Positions 33,906 through 42,278 of a DNA stretch of 64,000 nt are shown here, in pieces. This stretch comes from Oscillospiraceae bacterium. GTDB taxonomy: Bacteria; Bacillota; Clostridia; Oscillospirales; Ruminococcaceae. Within the stretch, counting starts at the first letter, position 1. Every line of letters begins with the position of its first letter. The stretch lies in contig SFJO01000003.1 of assembly GCA_004555865.1 (NCBI GenBank), positions 1 through 64,000 of the forward strand, given 5' to 3'. Both the position numbers and the translations under genes were made by a program. The notes under the pieces are model-generated. The model did no database searches. It was not told where the DNA came from and saw only the letters and a program-made list of their open reading frames with translations.

Positions 33906-33970
33906 GTTAGTTCTTAAAATTCACGCAATCGCAGCGCATGAAGCACATAGCCTTCTTCGTCTTGCGCCAA

Positions 33971-35170
33971 TCAGCCAAAGATGTTGATGAGGATGCCCGC
34001 CGCCACGGCGCTGCCGATCACACCGGCCACGTTGGGACCCATTGCGTGCATCAGCAGGAAGTTCTGCGGGTTCTCCTTCTGGCCGACCTTCTGAGAAACA
34101 CGGGCTGCCATGGGCACCGCAGACACACCGGCCGAACCAATCAGAGGGTTCACCTGGCCGTGGGTCAGCACGCACATAATCTTGCCGAAGATCACGCCGC
34201 CGGCCGTGCCAAAGCTGAAGGCAATCAGGCCCAGCGCAATGATTTCCAGCGTCTGCAGGTTCAGGAAGGTGTTGGCACTGGTGGTGCAGCCAACCGACAG
34301 GCCCAGGAAAATGGTGATGATGTTCATCAGCTCATTGCCCGCGGTCTTCTGAATGCGGTCCACAACGCCGCACTCCTTCATCAAGTTGCCCAGCATCAGC
34401 ATACCGACCAGAATGGCGGAATCCGGCAGGATCAGGCCAATCAGGATGGTGCACATGATGGGGAAGATGATCTTCTCGGTTTTGGAAACGGTGCGCAGCT
34501 GCTTCATCACGATCATGCGCTCTTCGTGTGTGGTAAGCGCTTTCATGATGGGCGGCTGAATAACCGGAACCAGTGCCATGTAGCTGTACGCCGCCACGGC
34601 AATGGAGCCCAGCAGCTGAGGCGCCAGACGGCTGGTGACGAAGATGGCGGTGGGGCCGTCGGCGCCGCCGATGATGCCGATGGAGGCGGCCTCAGGGCCG
34701 GTGAAGCCCAGCAGCTTCGCGCCCAGGTAGGTGGTAAAAATGCCCAGCTGAGCAGCAGCGCCCAGCAGCAGGCTCTTGGGGTTGGAGATCAGGGGGGCAA
34801 AATCGGTCATGGTGCCGATGCCCATAAAGATCAGGGGCGGGTAAATGCCAAGCTTCACGCCCATGTACAGCATATCGCCCAGGCCGCCGTGATGCAGAAT
34901 CTCATTGAACAGCGGGTAAATGGACGGGTCTGCCGCATCGGCGGGGGCAAGGAAATACTCCATGTGGATGATGCCGCTGCCCGGCAGGTTTGCCAGCAGC
35001 ATACCAAACGCGATGGGCAGCAACAGCAGGGGTTCAAACTCTTTTACAATGGCCAAATACAGCAGGATGCAGGCCACCACGATCATCGCCAGGTAGCCAG
35101 GCTCCTGCGCCAGGCCCACGAAGCCGGAGTTCCGGGCGATACTCATCAGTGTATTCAGAATTGCACTCAT
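33971..35170 (-). CDS. Sodium-pumping decarboxylase subunit beta (OadB/GcdB family)
   Basis: The 399-residue membrane protein decarboxylates carboxybiotin and exports sodium. Family motifs are EFEPLLLLPIAFGMLLAN, PPLIFMGIGTMTDF, GIIGGADGPTAIF with the conserved aspartate of the sodium site, and NTFLNLQTLEI. The OadG-like subunit lies immediately upstream. The carboxyltransferase and biotin subunits that fix the substrate (oxaloacetate, methylmalonyl-CoA or glutaconyl-CoA) are absent here, so the substrate is unknown. Confidence 0.94.
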   Translation of the reverse strand: MSAILNTLMSIARNSGFVGLAQEPGYLAMIVVACILLYLAIVKEFEPLLLLPIAFGMLLANLPGSGIIHMEYFLAPADAADPSIYPLFNEILHHGGLGDMLYMGVKLGIYPPLIFMGIGTMTDFAPLISNPKSLLLGAAAQLGIFTTYLGAKLLGFTGPEAASIGIIGGADGPTAIFVTSRLAPQLLGSIAVAAYSYMALVPVIQPPIMKALTTHEERMIVMKQLRTVSKTEKIIFPIMCTILIGLILPDSAILVGMLMLGNLMKECGVVDRIQKTAGNELMNIITIFLGLSVGCTTSANTFLNLQTLEIIALGLIAFSFGTAGGVIFGKIMCVLTHGQVNPLIGSAGVSAVPMAARVSQKVGQKENPQNFLLMHAMGPNVAGVIGSAVAAGILINIFG

Positions 35171-35185
35171 GTTTCGTACCTCCCC

Positions 35186-35701
35186 TTAAAAAGGCTCGGT
35201 GTTGGCAGCAACACCGGCGCTGGCCCAGGCACTGCGCCCGCCGATTCCGGCGCGGCGAACAGCACGCAGGGTGTACTTCACGCCCTCGGGGGCGCCCATG
35301 CAGGCAATGGCGCCTGCAATGGCCGCCACCACCTCGGCGGGAATGCCCGCCTGAACATCCGGCCCGGACTGAGAGGCCGCCACGGCGCCCGCGATGGCCG
35401 CCAGCATGGCAGGCTCTACCGGGGCCTGCTCGGGCTGGGCTGTCTGCTGCACCGCCTTTTCAGCCTGAACGGCCTTTTCGGCTGCGGCAGAAGCCTTTGC
35501 CGCCGATGCAGCCGCGGCCTGGGCCTCCTTTGCGGCAGCCTGTTTGGCCGCAATACCATCAAAGATTTTACCCTGAATGGTAATAATCACAGTCAGCAAA
35601 ATCAGAATCAGGAACACCAGCAGAATGCCGGTCAGCACCACCACGGGGATGGACGGTTCCGGGTCCAGCTTCAACAGCACAGGGGTCAGGAAATTTCCCA
35701 T
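35186..35701 (-). CDS. OadG-family subunit of a sodium-pumping decarboxylase
   Basis: The 171-residue protein has one N-terminal membrane helix (about residues 18-42, VVVLTGILLVFLILILLTV). An Ala/Lys/Glu-rich linker (residues 50-95) and a C-terminal soluble segment PAEVVAAIAGAIACMGAP with a basic end follow. This is the layout of OadG/gamma subunits, which anchor the alpha subunit to the beta pump. AAGGAGG precedes the ATG, and oadB follows after 15 bases. Confidence 0.85.
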   Translation of the reverse strand: MGNFLTPVLLKLDPEPSIPVVVLTGILLVFLILILLTVIITIQGKIFDGIAAKQAAAKEAQAAAASAAKASAAAEKAVQAEKAVQQTAQPEQAPVEPAMLAAIAGAVAASQSGPDVQAGIPAEVVAAIAGAIACMGAPEGVKYTLRAVRRAGIGGRSAWASAGVAANTEPF

Positions 35702-35735
35702 GAGACAGCCTCCTTACAACATCGTATCTTTCCTA

Positions 35736-35764
35736 ATTATAGCGGATGAAGCTTCAGGTTTCAA
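35736..35764 (-). promoter_or_regulatory. Sigma-A promoter of the sodium-pump genes
   Basis: On the minus strand TTGAAA (35759-35764) and TATAAT (35736-35741) are separated by 17 bases, about 35 bases before the OadG start. Confidence 0.75.
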
Positions 35765-35806
35765 CACCCTTGTTCACAAACGCTTCAAATTGCCACAAAA
35801 ATTTTT

Positions 35807-37726
35807 TCACTTTTGGCTGCTTTTTTCCTGATTTGCCGTACTGCGGCAGCGGCGCAGCAGGGCAAACAACAGGGCCGCCGTCAAGCTGCCCACGGCCAGT
35901 GCCAGCAGGCCGCCCAGCGGGTTCTGCGCCAGAGGAAACACAAAGATTCCGCCGTGCGGCGCGGGGATCGAGCAATTCATGCACATACTCAGCGCACCGC
36001 CCAGGCCGCCGCCCACAGCGCAGGCAAAAATCAGTTCCAGCGGGCTGGACGCTAGGAACGGCAGCGCCCCTTCCGAGATGAAGCACAGCCCCAGCAGATA
36101 GTTCACAAAGCCCCGCTGCCGCTCTTCCGGGCTGAACACCCCCGGAAAGAGCGTGACCGCCAGCGCCGTGGCCAGCGAGGGCACCATGCCGCCGATCATC
36201 ACCGCCGCCATGATCTCGCCCTGCCCCCAGGTAAGGGCCACCGTACCGAACACATACGCCGCCTTGTTCACCGGCCCGCCAAAATCGATGTTCATCATCG
36301 CTCCCAGCGCGCAGCCCAGCAGCAGCTGGCTGGACTCCCCCAGATGGTTCAGGAATTGGTAAATCCCGGTGTTGACGGCCCCAAACAGCGGGTTCATCGC
36401 ACCAATGCACAATCCGATGAGCAGCAGACCCGCCACCGGATACCAAAGAAGGGTGCGCACACTGTCCAGATACTCCGGCAGACGGCGGGTCAAACGCTGC
36501 AACAGCAACACAATGCCACCGGCCAGATAGCCGGCGGCCAGCGCCGCCAGCATTCCCCCGCTGACCACGGGCACCTGATCGTTCCACAGGCTTTCCAGGC
36601 TGGTGCCCTGAATGGCCAGCGTGCCGCCCGCAAAGCCCAGCAGCAAGCCCGGCCGGTCGGCAATGGCAAAAGCAATGTACCCAGCCGCCACCGGCCCCAT
36701 CAAATTAAATGCGCTCTTGCCCACCGTCGTCAAAAATGCAGCCAACGGCGTGTTGCTTCCAAAGGTGGCCGTTCCCAGGCTCACATCGTCCACCAAATAG
36801 GCCATTGCCATCAAAATGCCGCCCGCAATGACAAAGGGCAGCATATAGCTGATGCCGTTCATCAGGTATTTGTAAAGACGGCGGCCGATTTCCGTCGAGG
36901 CGCGCGCACCGCTTCCCTGACCTTGCAGAATCTGGCCCTTGCCGTTCAGCGCCGCCTCCAGCAGTTCTCTGGGATGGTGAATCCCCTCGGCAACCGGAAC
37001 GGTCAGCACCCGCTTGCCTGCAAAGCGGGCGATTTCCACCTCTTTGTCCACCGCCAGAATCACCGCATCGGCCTGCCGAATTTCCTCCGGGGTAAACGCA
37101 CCGTCCACGCCCCGGCTTCCGTCCGTCTCAATGCGCACCGGAAGGTCCATTTCCCGGGCCGCCGTGCGGAAGCTCTGCGCGGCAATGTAGGTGTGCGCAA
37201 TGCCCGTGGGGCACGCCGTAACCACCAAAATCTTGGCGGGCCGGGCACCGTCTTGCTCGTCTTCCTCGGCCGCACCGCTTTCCCGCGCCAGCAGGTTCTC
37301 GGCCTGCTCCGGGCTGGCAGCCTCCAGCAGGCCCTGGTGCACGCCGGGGCGGTCCAGCGCCATGGCCAGCATGGCCATTATGTCCATATGCGCCGTGCCG
37401 TCCTCGGGGGATGCGATCATCAGGAGCACATTCACCGGCTGCCCGTCCATCGTACAGCGGCAGTCCATGCTTTTGCGCAGCACCAAAAGCGCCGCCGAAG
37501 GCACTGCTACCCCGGCAGACCGGGCATGCGGCAGGTCCAGGCCGCCCTGCACCGCCGTGTTGCTCTGCCTCTCGCGCTTTGCCAGGTCCCGTGCAAACTG
37601 TTCCGGGTCGCTGAGGCAGCCATCCGCATCCAGCATGGCGATCAGCCGCCGAATGGCTTCTTGCCGGTCGGCCACCTCGTCCACCAGCCGAATCCGGCTC
37701 GCCGGCAGGATCTCTTCCATTCGCAT
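35807..37726 (-). CDS. fruA: Fructose-type PTS transporter, fused IIABC
   Basis: The 639-residue protein takes up fructose, or a related sugar, and phosphorylates it. EIIA covers residues 1-150 with the phospho-histidine His67 in GGLDLPHARS. EIIB covers about 163-260 with Cys172 in VTACPTGIAHTYIAA. EIIC follows from about 280 with roughly nine membrane helices and FGGPVNKAAYVFG. I chose the ATG at 37726 (GGGGGGACC upstream); a second ATG six bases later is possible. No fruK/fruR neighbours are present. Confidence 0.93.
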   Translation of the reverse strand: MRMEEILPASRIRLVDEVADRQEAIRRLIAMLDADGCLSDPEQFARDLAKRERQSNTAVQGGLDLPHARSAGVAVPSAALLVLRKSMDCRCTMDGQPVNVLLMIASPEDGTAHMDIMAMLAMALDRPGVHQGLLEAASPEQAENLLARESGAAEEDEQDGARPAKILVVTACPTGIAHTYIAAQSFRTAAREMDLPVRIETDGSRGVDGAFTPEEIRQADAVILAVDKEVEIARFAGKRVLTVPVAEGIHHPRELLEAALNGKGQILQGQGSGARASTEIGRRLYKYLMNGISYMLPFVIAGGILMAMAYLVDDVSLGTATFGSNTPLAAFLTTVGKSAFNLMGPVAAGYIAFAIADRPGLLLGFAGGTLAIQGTSLESLWNDQVPVVSGGMLAALAAGYLAGGIVLLLQRLTRRLPEYLDSVRTLLWYPVAGLLLIGLCIGAMNPLFGAVNTGIYQFLNHLGESSQLLLGCALGAMMNIDFGGPVNKAAYVFGTVALTWGQGEIMAAVMIGGMVPSLATALAVTLFPGVFSPEERQRGFVNYLLGLCFISEGALPFLASSPLELIFACAVGGGLGGALSMCMNCSIPAPHGGIFVFPLAQNPLGGLLALAVGSLTAALLFALLRRCRSTANQEKSSQK

Positions 37727-37925
37727 GATGGTCCCCCCATTTCGTTTTGGCCCATTCCGCATGGGCATAACTTCCATTTTACAATTGGTTATAGCATAGC
37801 ATATCCACTCTTCACGAAGAATGGAGTTTTCGCTCTTTTTGACAAATTTTGCTCACGAAGCGTCTGCTTTTTGCTATTTTCTCTATTTTTTTATAAAACA
37901 TGCTCCCAACACATTTCCCACAGCA

Positions 37926-37975
37926 TAAAAGAAAGGGCGCAGTCCCGCCCAACAAGGCCATCCTGCGTCCTTTTT
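37926..37975 (-). terminator. Terminator of the DtxR-type regulator unit
   Basis: AAAGGGCGCAG (37932-37942) pairs with CTGCGTCCTTT (37962-37972) with one mismatch, with T-rich sequence on the minus strand. The remaining 37727-38035 region holds the PTS leader; no convincing promoter was found. Confidence 0.65.
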
Positions 37976-38035
37976 CATAAAAGATCGGTTTCAAAACCGG
38001 TTCCGGCGGCGTTTGCCGCTGCCGTTCCGGCGTTG

Positions 38036-38434
38036 TCACTCCTGCGGCTGTGCATCGCCGTCTGCCGCTTCCATGTCATCCAGATGCGCTTTCAGCTTTT
38101 CAAAGCTCTCCGCACTGATGACATGCTCCATCCGGCAGGCATCCTGTGCCGCCAGGAAGGGGTCCACCCCCAGCTTGGTAAAGAAAGAGGTCAGCACACG
38201 ATGCCGCTCATACACCTGCGAAGCCAGATGTTCACCGCTTTCCGTAAGGGTAATCAGGCCGTCCTTATCCATCAGGATGTATCCGCCGGTTTTGAGCAGG
38301 CCCATGGCCCGGCTGACGCTGGGCTTTGAGAAATTCATCCGGGCGGCAATGTCAATGCTGCGCACATAGCCTTTTTCATTGTGCAGAATGAGGATGGTCT
38401 CCAGATAGTCTTCCCGCGATTCAAAACTTCGCAT
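38036..38434 (-). CDS. DtxR/MntR-family metal-dependent transcriptional regulator
   Basis: The 132-residue protein has the winged helix-turn-helix (IDIAARMNFSKPSVSRAMGLL) and the dimerisation/metal-binding domain. The latter has EHLASQVYERHRVLTSFF and the ligand block ACRMEHVIS (Cys, Met, Glu, His), as in iron- or manganese-sensing DtxR proteins. It lacks the C-terminal SH3-like domain. AGGAGGAAAC precedes the ATG. It follows scfB by 53 bases and may be co-transcribed with it. Confidence 0.9.
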   Translation of the reverse strand: MRSFESREDYLETILILHNEKGYVRSIDIAARMNFSKPSVSRAMGLLKTGGYILMDKDGLITLTESGEHLASQVYERHRVLTSFFTKLGVDPFLAAQDACRMEHVISAESFEKLKAHLDDMEAADGDAQPQE

Positions 38435-38487
38435 ACTGCGTTTCCTCCTGTATGGCTCAGGTCAATGTCTGCGCTCTTGCCCGTTGC

Positions 38488-39882
38488 TTACTGTTTCTGG
38501 GCGGCGTTCTGCTGCGCCTTTGCCACCTGCATCATGATGGCGCACTCCATGCGCTTGCGGAACAGCTCACAGCCGTATTCATACACGCCCTTGATGCTGC
38601 CGGTGGCATGGTACGCGTTGGCCGCACAGCCGCCGCTGCAATACAGGCGGGCCCAGCAATCCTTGCAGTCGGGCCGGGCATAGGCGTTGCACAGCTTGAA
38701 TTCATCCCGCAGTTCGGTGTTGGTCACGCCGTCCCACACATTGCCCAGCAGGTACTTTTCGTCGCCAACAAACTGGTGGCAGGGGTACAGGTCGCCCCAC
38801 GGCGTCACCGCCATGTACTCGGTGCCGCTGCCGCAGCCGGAGATGCGCTTGTAGATGCAGGGGCCGCCCTTCAGGTCGATCATGTAATGGTAGAAGGTAA
38901 AGCCGCGGCCCTCACTGTCCCGCTTGAGCATCTCCTTGGCCAGCAGTTCATACTGGTCAAACAGCACCGGCAGATCCTCCTTGGTCAGCGCATAGGGGTC
39001 ATCCGGCGCGCAGACCACCGGCTCCATGGAAAGCTCGGTAAAGCCCAGGTCGGCCATGTGGAAAATGTCGTTGGTGAAATCAACGTTGTTGTGGGTAAAG
39101 GTGCCGCGCACATAATAGCCCTTCTGGCCGCGCTTCTTCACAAATTCCTGGAATTTGGGCACGATCACGTCATAACTGCCCTGGCCGCCGGCCGTGCGGC
39201 GCAGACGGTCATGCACTTCCTTGCGGCCGTCCAGGCTCAGCACCACGTTGTGCATCTCCTTGTTGGCGAAGTCGATCACCTCGTCGTTCAACAGCATGCC
39301 GTTGGTGGTAAGGGTAAAGCGGAACTTCTTGTTGCACTCTGCCTCCCGGCTGCGGCCATAGGCCACCAGCTGCTTCACCACATCCCAGTTCATCAGGGGC
39401 TCGCCGCCGAAAAAGTCTACCTCCAGGTTGACCCGGCTGCCGGAATGGGCGATCAGGAAATCCAGCGCCTGCTTGCCCACCTCAAAGCTCATGATGGCCC
39501 GCTCGCCGTGGTATTTACCCTGGCTGGCAAAGCAGTACTCGCAGTTCAGGTTGCAGGTGTGGGCCACATGCAGGCACAGTGCCTTGACCACCGTGCTGCG
39601 CTTTTTCAGGTCAAATGCCTTGTCGGCGTATACATCCTCGGCAAACAGCTTCCCGGCCGCGGTCAATTCTTCCACGTCGCTCAGGCAGTCCTCAATCTCC
39701 TGCCGGTTCACCTCGGGCACATCCTTGTATTTTTCCAGCAACGAGGCAATTAACTCCTCTTTGTCCCGGCCCGCATCACAGCCGGTGATCACGTCATAGG
39801 CCAGGTCGTCCACCGTGTGCACCGAACCGCTGTATACGTCCAGCACGATGTTGTAGCCATTCATCTTATAGGCATGGATCAT
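38488..39882 (-). CDS. scfB: Radical SAM SCIFF peptide maturase
   Basis: ScfB is the radical-SAM SPASM enzyme that installs thioether bonds in the six-cysteine SCIFF peptide. The 464-residue protein has an N-terminal peptide-recognition part (residues 1-95), the cluster motif CNLNCEYC (Cys110, Cys114, Cys117), the conserved FFGGEPLMNWDVV, and SPASM cysteines in CGSGTEYM, LYPCHQF, PDCKDCWARLYCSGGC. GGAG lies about 12 bases before the ATG at 39882. The precursor gene is directly upstream. Confidence 0.96.
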   Translation of the reverse strand: MIHAYKMNGYNIVLDVYSGSVHTVDDLAYDVITGCDAGRDKEELIASLLEKYKDVPEVNRQEIEDCLSDVEELTAAGKLFAEDVYADKAFDLKKRSTVVKALCLHVAHTCNLNCEYCFASQGKYHGERAIMSFEVGKQALDFLIAHSGSRVNLEVDFFGGEPLMNWDVVKQLVAYGRSREAECNKKFRFTLTTNGMLLNDEVIDFANKEMHNVVLSLDGRKEVHDRLRRTAGGQGSYDVIVPKFQEFVKKRGQKGYYVRGTFTHNNVDFTNDIFHMADLGFTELSMEPVVCAPDDPYALTKEDLPVLFDQYELLAKEMLKRDSEGRGFTFYHYMIDLKGGPCIYKRISGCGSGTEYMAVTPWGDLYPCHQFVGDEKYLLGNVWDGVTNTELRDEFKLCNAYARPDCKDCWARLYCSGGCAANAYHATGSIKGVYEYGCELFRKRMECAIMMQVAKAQQNAAQKQ

Positions 39883-39942
39883 TCCGATTTATTCTCCCTC
39901 AGTCTCCGCGGCCCGGCGCATAGGGCTGCGGCAAAAAATCTC

Positions 39943-39973
39943 AAAGAAAAGCGCCGCACAGCCGCAGTGCGGC
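39943..39973 (-). terminator. Attenuator-like hairpin between scfA and scfB
   Basis: GCCGCAC (39953-39959) and GTGCGGC (39967-39973) form a 7-bp stem with a seven-base loop, followed on the minus strand by TTTTCTTT. It could make the peptide mRNA more abundant than the maturase mRNA. Confidence 0.6.
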
Positions 39974-40013
39974 CAGGCGACGCCCTTTCGTTAAGCGATC
40001 AGCGCTGACGCTC

Positions 40014-40166
40014 TCAGTGGTTCTCGCTGCACTTCTCGCACTGCTGGTTGGCAACACCGCAGGAAGTCTTGCAGGCAGACTGGCAAGAGGTCTGGCACTC
40101 GCCGCAGCCGCCGTTCTTGGCGCTCTGGGCCAGGTCACGGGTATCCAGGGTCTGGATTCTCTTCAT
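40014..40166 (-). CDS. scfA: SCIFF ranthipeptide precursor
   Basis: The 50-residue peptide is the six-cysteines-in-forty-five precursor found across Clostridia. The leader is MKRIQTLDTRDLAQSAKN and the core is CGECQTSCQSACKTSC followed by a C-terminal pair. I count seven cysteines (21, 24, 28, 32, 36, 43, 46). AAAAGGAG precedes the ATG at 40166; an in-frame upstream start lies outside the conserved peptide. A consensus promoter is upstream and scfB is downstream. The product's function is not established. Confidence 0.95.
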   Translation of the reverse strand: MKRIQTLDTRDLAQSAKNGGCGECQTSCQSACKTSCGVANQQCEKCSENH

Positions 40167-40235
40167 AACTACACAACTCCTTTTGAAAAAGCCTTTGGGC
40201 ACCGCCCCCAAAAGAGCGGCTGCTCATATAGATAT

Positions 40236-40265
40236 ATTGTAACCCCTAGCCGGGGGTCTTGTCAA
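40236..40265 (-). promoter_or_regulatory. Sigma-A promoter of scfA-scfB
   Basis: On the minus strand TTGACA (40260-40265) and TACAAT (40236-40241) are separated by 18 bases. The -35 overlaps the stop codon of the upstream gene. Confidence 0.75.
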
Positions 40266-41800
40266 TGTCTTTGTAACGTATCCCGGCTGCCGCGGGGGTC
40301 ATCTTCCGTTTTGCACAAAACCGCCACGCAATTTTCCCTTCCGGTGGTGCTTTTCAGGGCCACGCCGCAGCGGGCCAGCCACTCCAGCTGTTCCACCGCC
40401 GCTTCATCCACCCGTTCTCCCGGCGCCAGAATGGGAATGCCCGGCGGGTAGGCCCAGAGATATTCCGCGCTCACCCAGCCCAGTGCCCTGCGCGGCGGCA
40501 GCCATTCGTGCGGCTGCCGCAGAGCCTGTGCCGCCGGAAGCACGAACACCGGGGCCGCCAGCACCGGGGGCAGCGCCGGTCGGGGCGGCAGCGGGGCGGC
40601 GGCTTCCCGGTCCAGGGTCTCCAGTGCCGCCGCCAGCCGGGCCAGCCCTTCCTCCGTGTCGCAGGGGCTGGTCATGGCAATGGCGTAATCCCCTGCCGCC
40701 ATTTCCAGCTCCAGCTGAAAGCGCCCCCGAAGCGCGGCCATCAGCTGCGGGCCGGTCAGCCCCGCGCCGCGGGCCGAAATCACCAGCTTGCCCGGGTCAA
40801 AGGCATAAAACAGCGGGTGGTTCTCCACCCGGTCGCCCCCTTTGCACAGCACGCGGATGCTCCGCAGGCCCTCAGCCCGCGCAGAAAACTGCTCGAGTAA
40901 ATCGCCCCAACGGGCCATCCGTGCGGCGCTGTCGGCTTCCAACCAGCGCAGGCAGTGGTCCATGGCCGCCATCAGCGGATACGAGGGGCTGCTGGTTTCA
41001 AAAATATCCAGTCCATGCTCCACGGCACGGTCGTTTACCAAATCGCTGTTCCAGTGCAGCAGCGCCGTCTGCGTGGGGCTGGGCAGGGTCTTGTGCAGGC
41101 TCTGCACCACCAGATCGGCCCCGGCCGCCACTGCCCCGGGGGCAAAACTGCCCGGCAGCCCAAGATGGGCGCCATGGGCCTCATCCACCAGCAGGGGCAC
41201 CCCTGCCTCATGGCACAGCCGGGCAATGGCCGCCACATCGCTGCACACCCCTTCGTAGGTGGGTGACGTGAGGATCACCAGCTTCGCGTCCGGATTGGCC
41301 CGCAACGCTTCGGCAGCCTGTACCGGCGGCAAACTGCCCGCAATGCCGAAGGCTTCGTCCAGCGGCGGCTGCAAATACACCGGGCGCAGGCCCAGCAGCT
41401 CCATGCTGTGGTACACCGCCTTGTGGCAATTGCGGGCCACCAGCACCTTGCTGCCCTGCGGGGCCGCCGCCTGAATGGCCGCAAGCAGGCCGCAGGTGCT
41501 GCCGTTCACCAGCAGCCAGGCACGCCGGCTGCCATACAGGCGGGCCGCTCGCTCCATCGCCTCGGCCAGCACACCATCCGCATCGTGCAGGTCATCAAAG
41601 CCGTCAATCTCGGTGATGTCCAGCGCTTCCGGAACGGCGCCGCCCAGTGCGCCGGGCCGCCGTTTGTGGCCCGGCATATGGAAGGGATACGCCGCCCCCG
41701 CCGCGTAGTCGGCCAGCCGCCGGGTCAGCGTGCAATCCGTTTTCTGCTTCGCCGTTTGCCTTGGCATATTCTCTTGCTTAAATTTCCATTCGCCGCTCAT
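40262..41800 (-). CDS. Orn/Lys/Arg decarboxylase-family PLP enzyme
   Basis: The 512-residue protein has the short form of the family (like B. subtilis SpeA/YaaO). It has PFHMPGHKRRPG near the N-terminus, NGSTCGLLAAIQA, NCHKAVYHSMEL, DEAHGAH (206-212) and PLP Lys237 in SLHKTLPSPTQ, then a C-terminal domain with WAYPPGIPILAPGE. It would decarboxylate a basic amino acid, most often arginine in this clade, for polyamine synthesis. Substrate is inferred from family only. AAAGGA precedes the ATG at 41800. Confidence 0.9.
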   Translation of the reverse strand: MSGEWKFKQENMPRQTAKQKTDCTLTRRLADYAAGAAYPFHMPGHKRRPGALGGAVPEALDITEIDGFDDLHDADGVLAEAMERAARLYGSRRAWLLVNGSTCGLLAAIQAAAPQGSKVLVARNCHKAVYHSMELLGLRPVYLQPPLDEAFGIAGSLPPVQAAEALRANPDAKLVILTSPTYEGVCSDVAAIARLCHEAGVPLLVDEAHGAHLGLPGSFAPGAVAAGADLVVQSLHKTLPSPTQTALLHWNSDLVNDRAVEHGLDIFETSSPSYPLMAAMDHCLRWLEADSAARMARWGDLLEQFSARAEGLRSIRVLCKGGDRVENHPLFYAFDPGKLVISARGAGLTGPQLMAALRGRFQLELEMAAGDYAIAMTSPCDTEEGLARLAAALETLDREAAAPLPPRPALPPVLAAPVFVLPAAQALRQPHEWLPPRRALGWVSAEYLWAYPPGIPILAPGERVDEAAVEQLEWLARCGVALKSTTGRENCVAVLCKTEDDPRGSRDTLQRH

Positions 41801-42016
41801 TCGTTTTCCTTTTCCGGAGGGGTTTTCCCCCGAGTCCTTCTCACGGCCAGCCGCCACCCGTTTTGCCCCCCATTTATAGGGCGCTTCCGGGCGGTTTCTT
41901 CCCGCTGTACAGCCGCCCTGGTGCGCGGCCCCGCCGCAAGCTGTTCAGGTCGTCCTTGCAGCCTCTTTTGCCGCACTGCCGATTCGCAGCCTGACCACAC
42001 ATCGTTTTGAACCCCA

Positions 42017-42045
42017 ATTATAGCAGAGATTTCCGCCGCTGAAAA
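42017..42045 (-). promoter_or_regulatory. Probable promoter of the basic amino acid decarboxylase
   Basis: On the minus strand TTTTCA (42040-42045) and TATAAT (42017-42022) are separated by 17 bases. It gives a leader of about 210 bases (41801-42010) in which I recognise no riboswitch. Confidence 0.5.
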
Positions 42046-42151
42046 GGCCACCCCGCTCCCATCTTTTCCGTTTGGGGCGCCGTTTCTTTTCGCTCTTTCA
42101 TTTTGCACAATTTTTCCAATGCCATTTTGTAAAAATCGTCATTTCGTCCTC

Positions 42152-42180
42152 TGGTCATTCCGCGCCGAGAATGCTATGAT
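42152..42180 (+). promoter_or_regulatory. Probable promoter of the MATE transporter
   Basis: TGGTCA (42152-42157) and TATGAT (42175-42180) are separated by 17 bases, about 100 bases before the ATG at 42279. Confidence 0.5.
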
Positions 42181-42278
42181 AGAAGCCGCATGATTCAGGG
42201 CCGTTTCGCCGCGTTTTTTTCGTTTTGGCGGTTCGGCCTGACATTTTTTATTCTGATGGATTGTTTGAGGTAGTGTTT

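Noticed and set aside
37812..38039. A 75-codon minus-strand frame between dtxR-type and PTS genes
   Set aside because: It overlaps the terminator stem and has low-complexity basic sequence without a good ribosome binding site.
41797..42108. A 103-codon minus-strand frame overlapping the decarboxylase leader
   Set aside because: It crosses the promoter and start region of the decarboxylase and has no domain or ribosome binding support.
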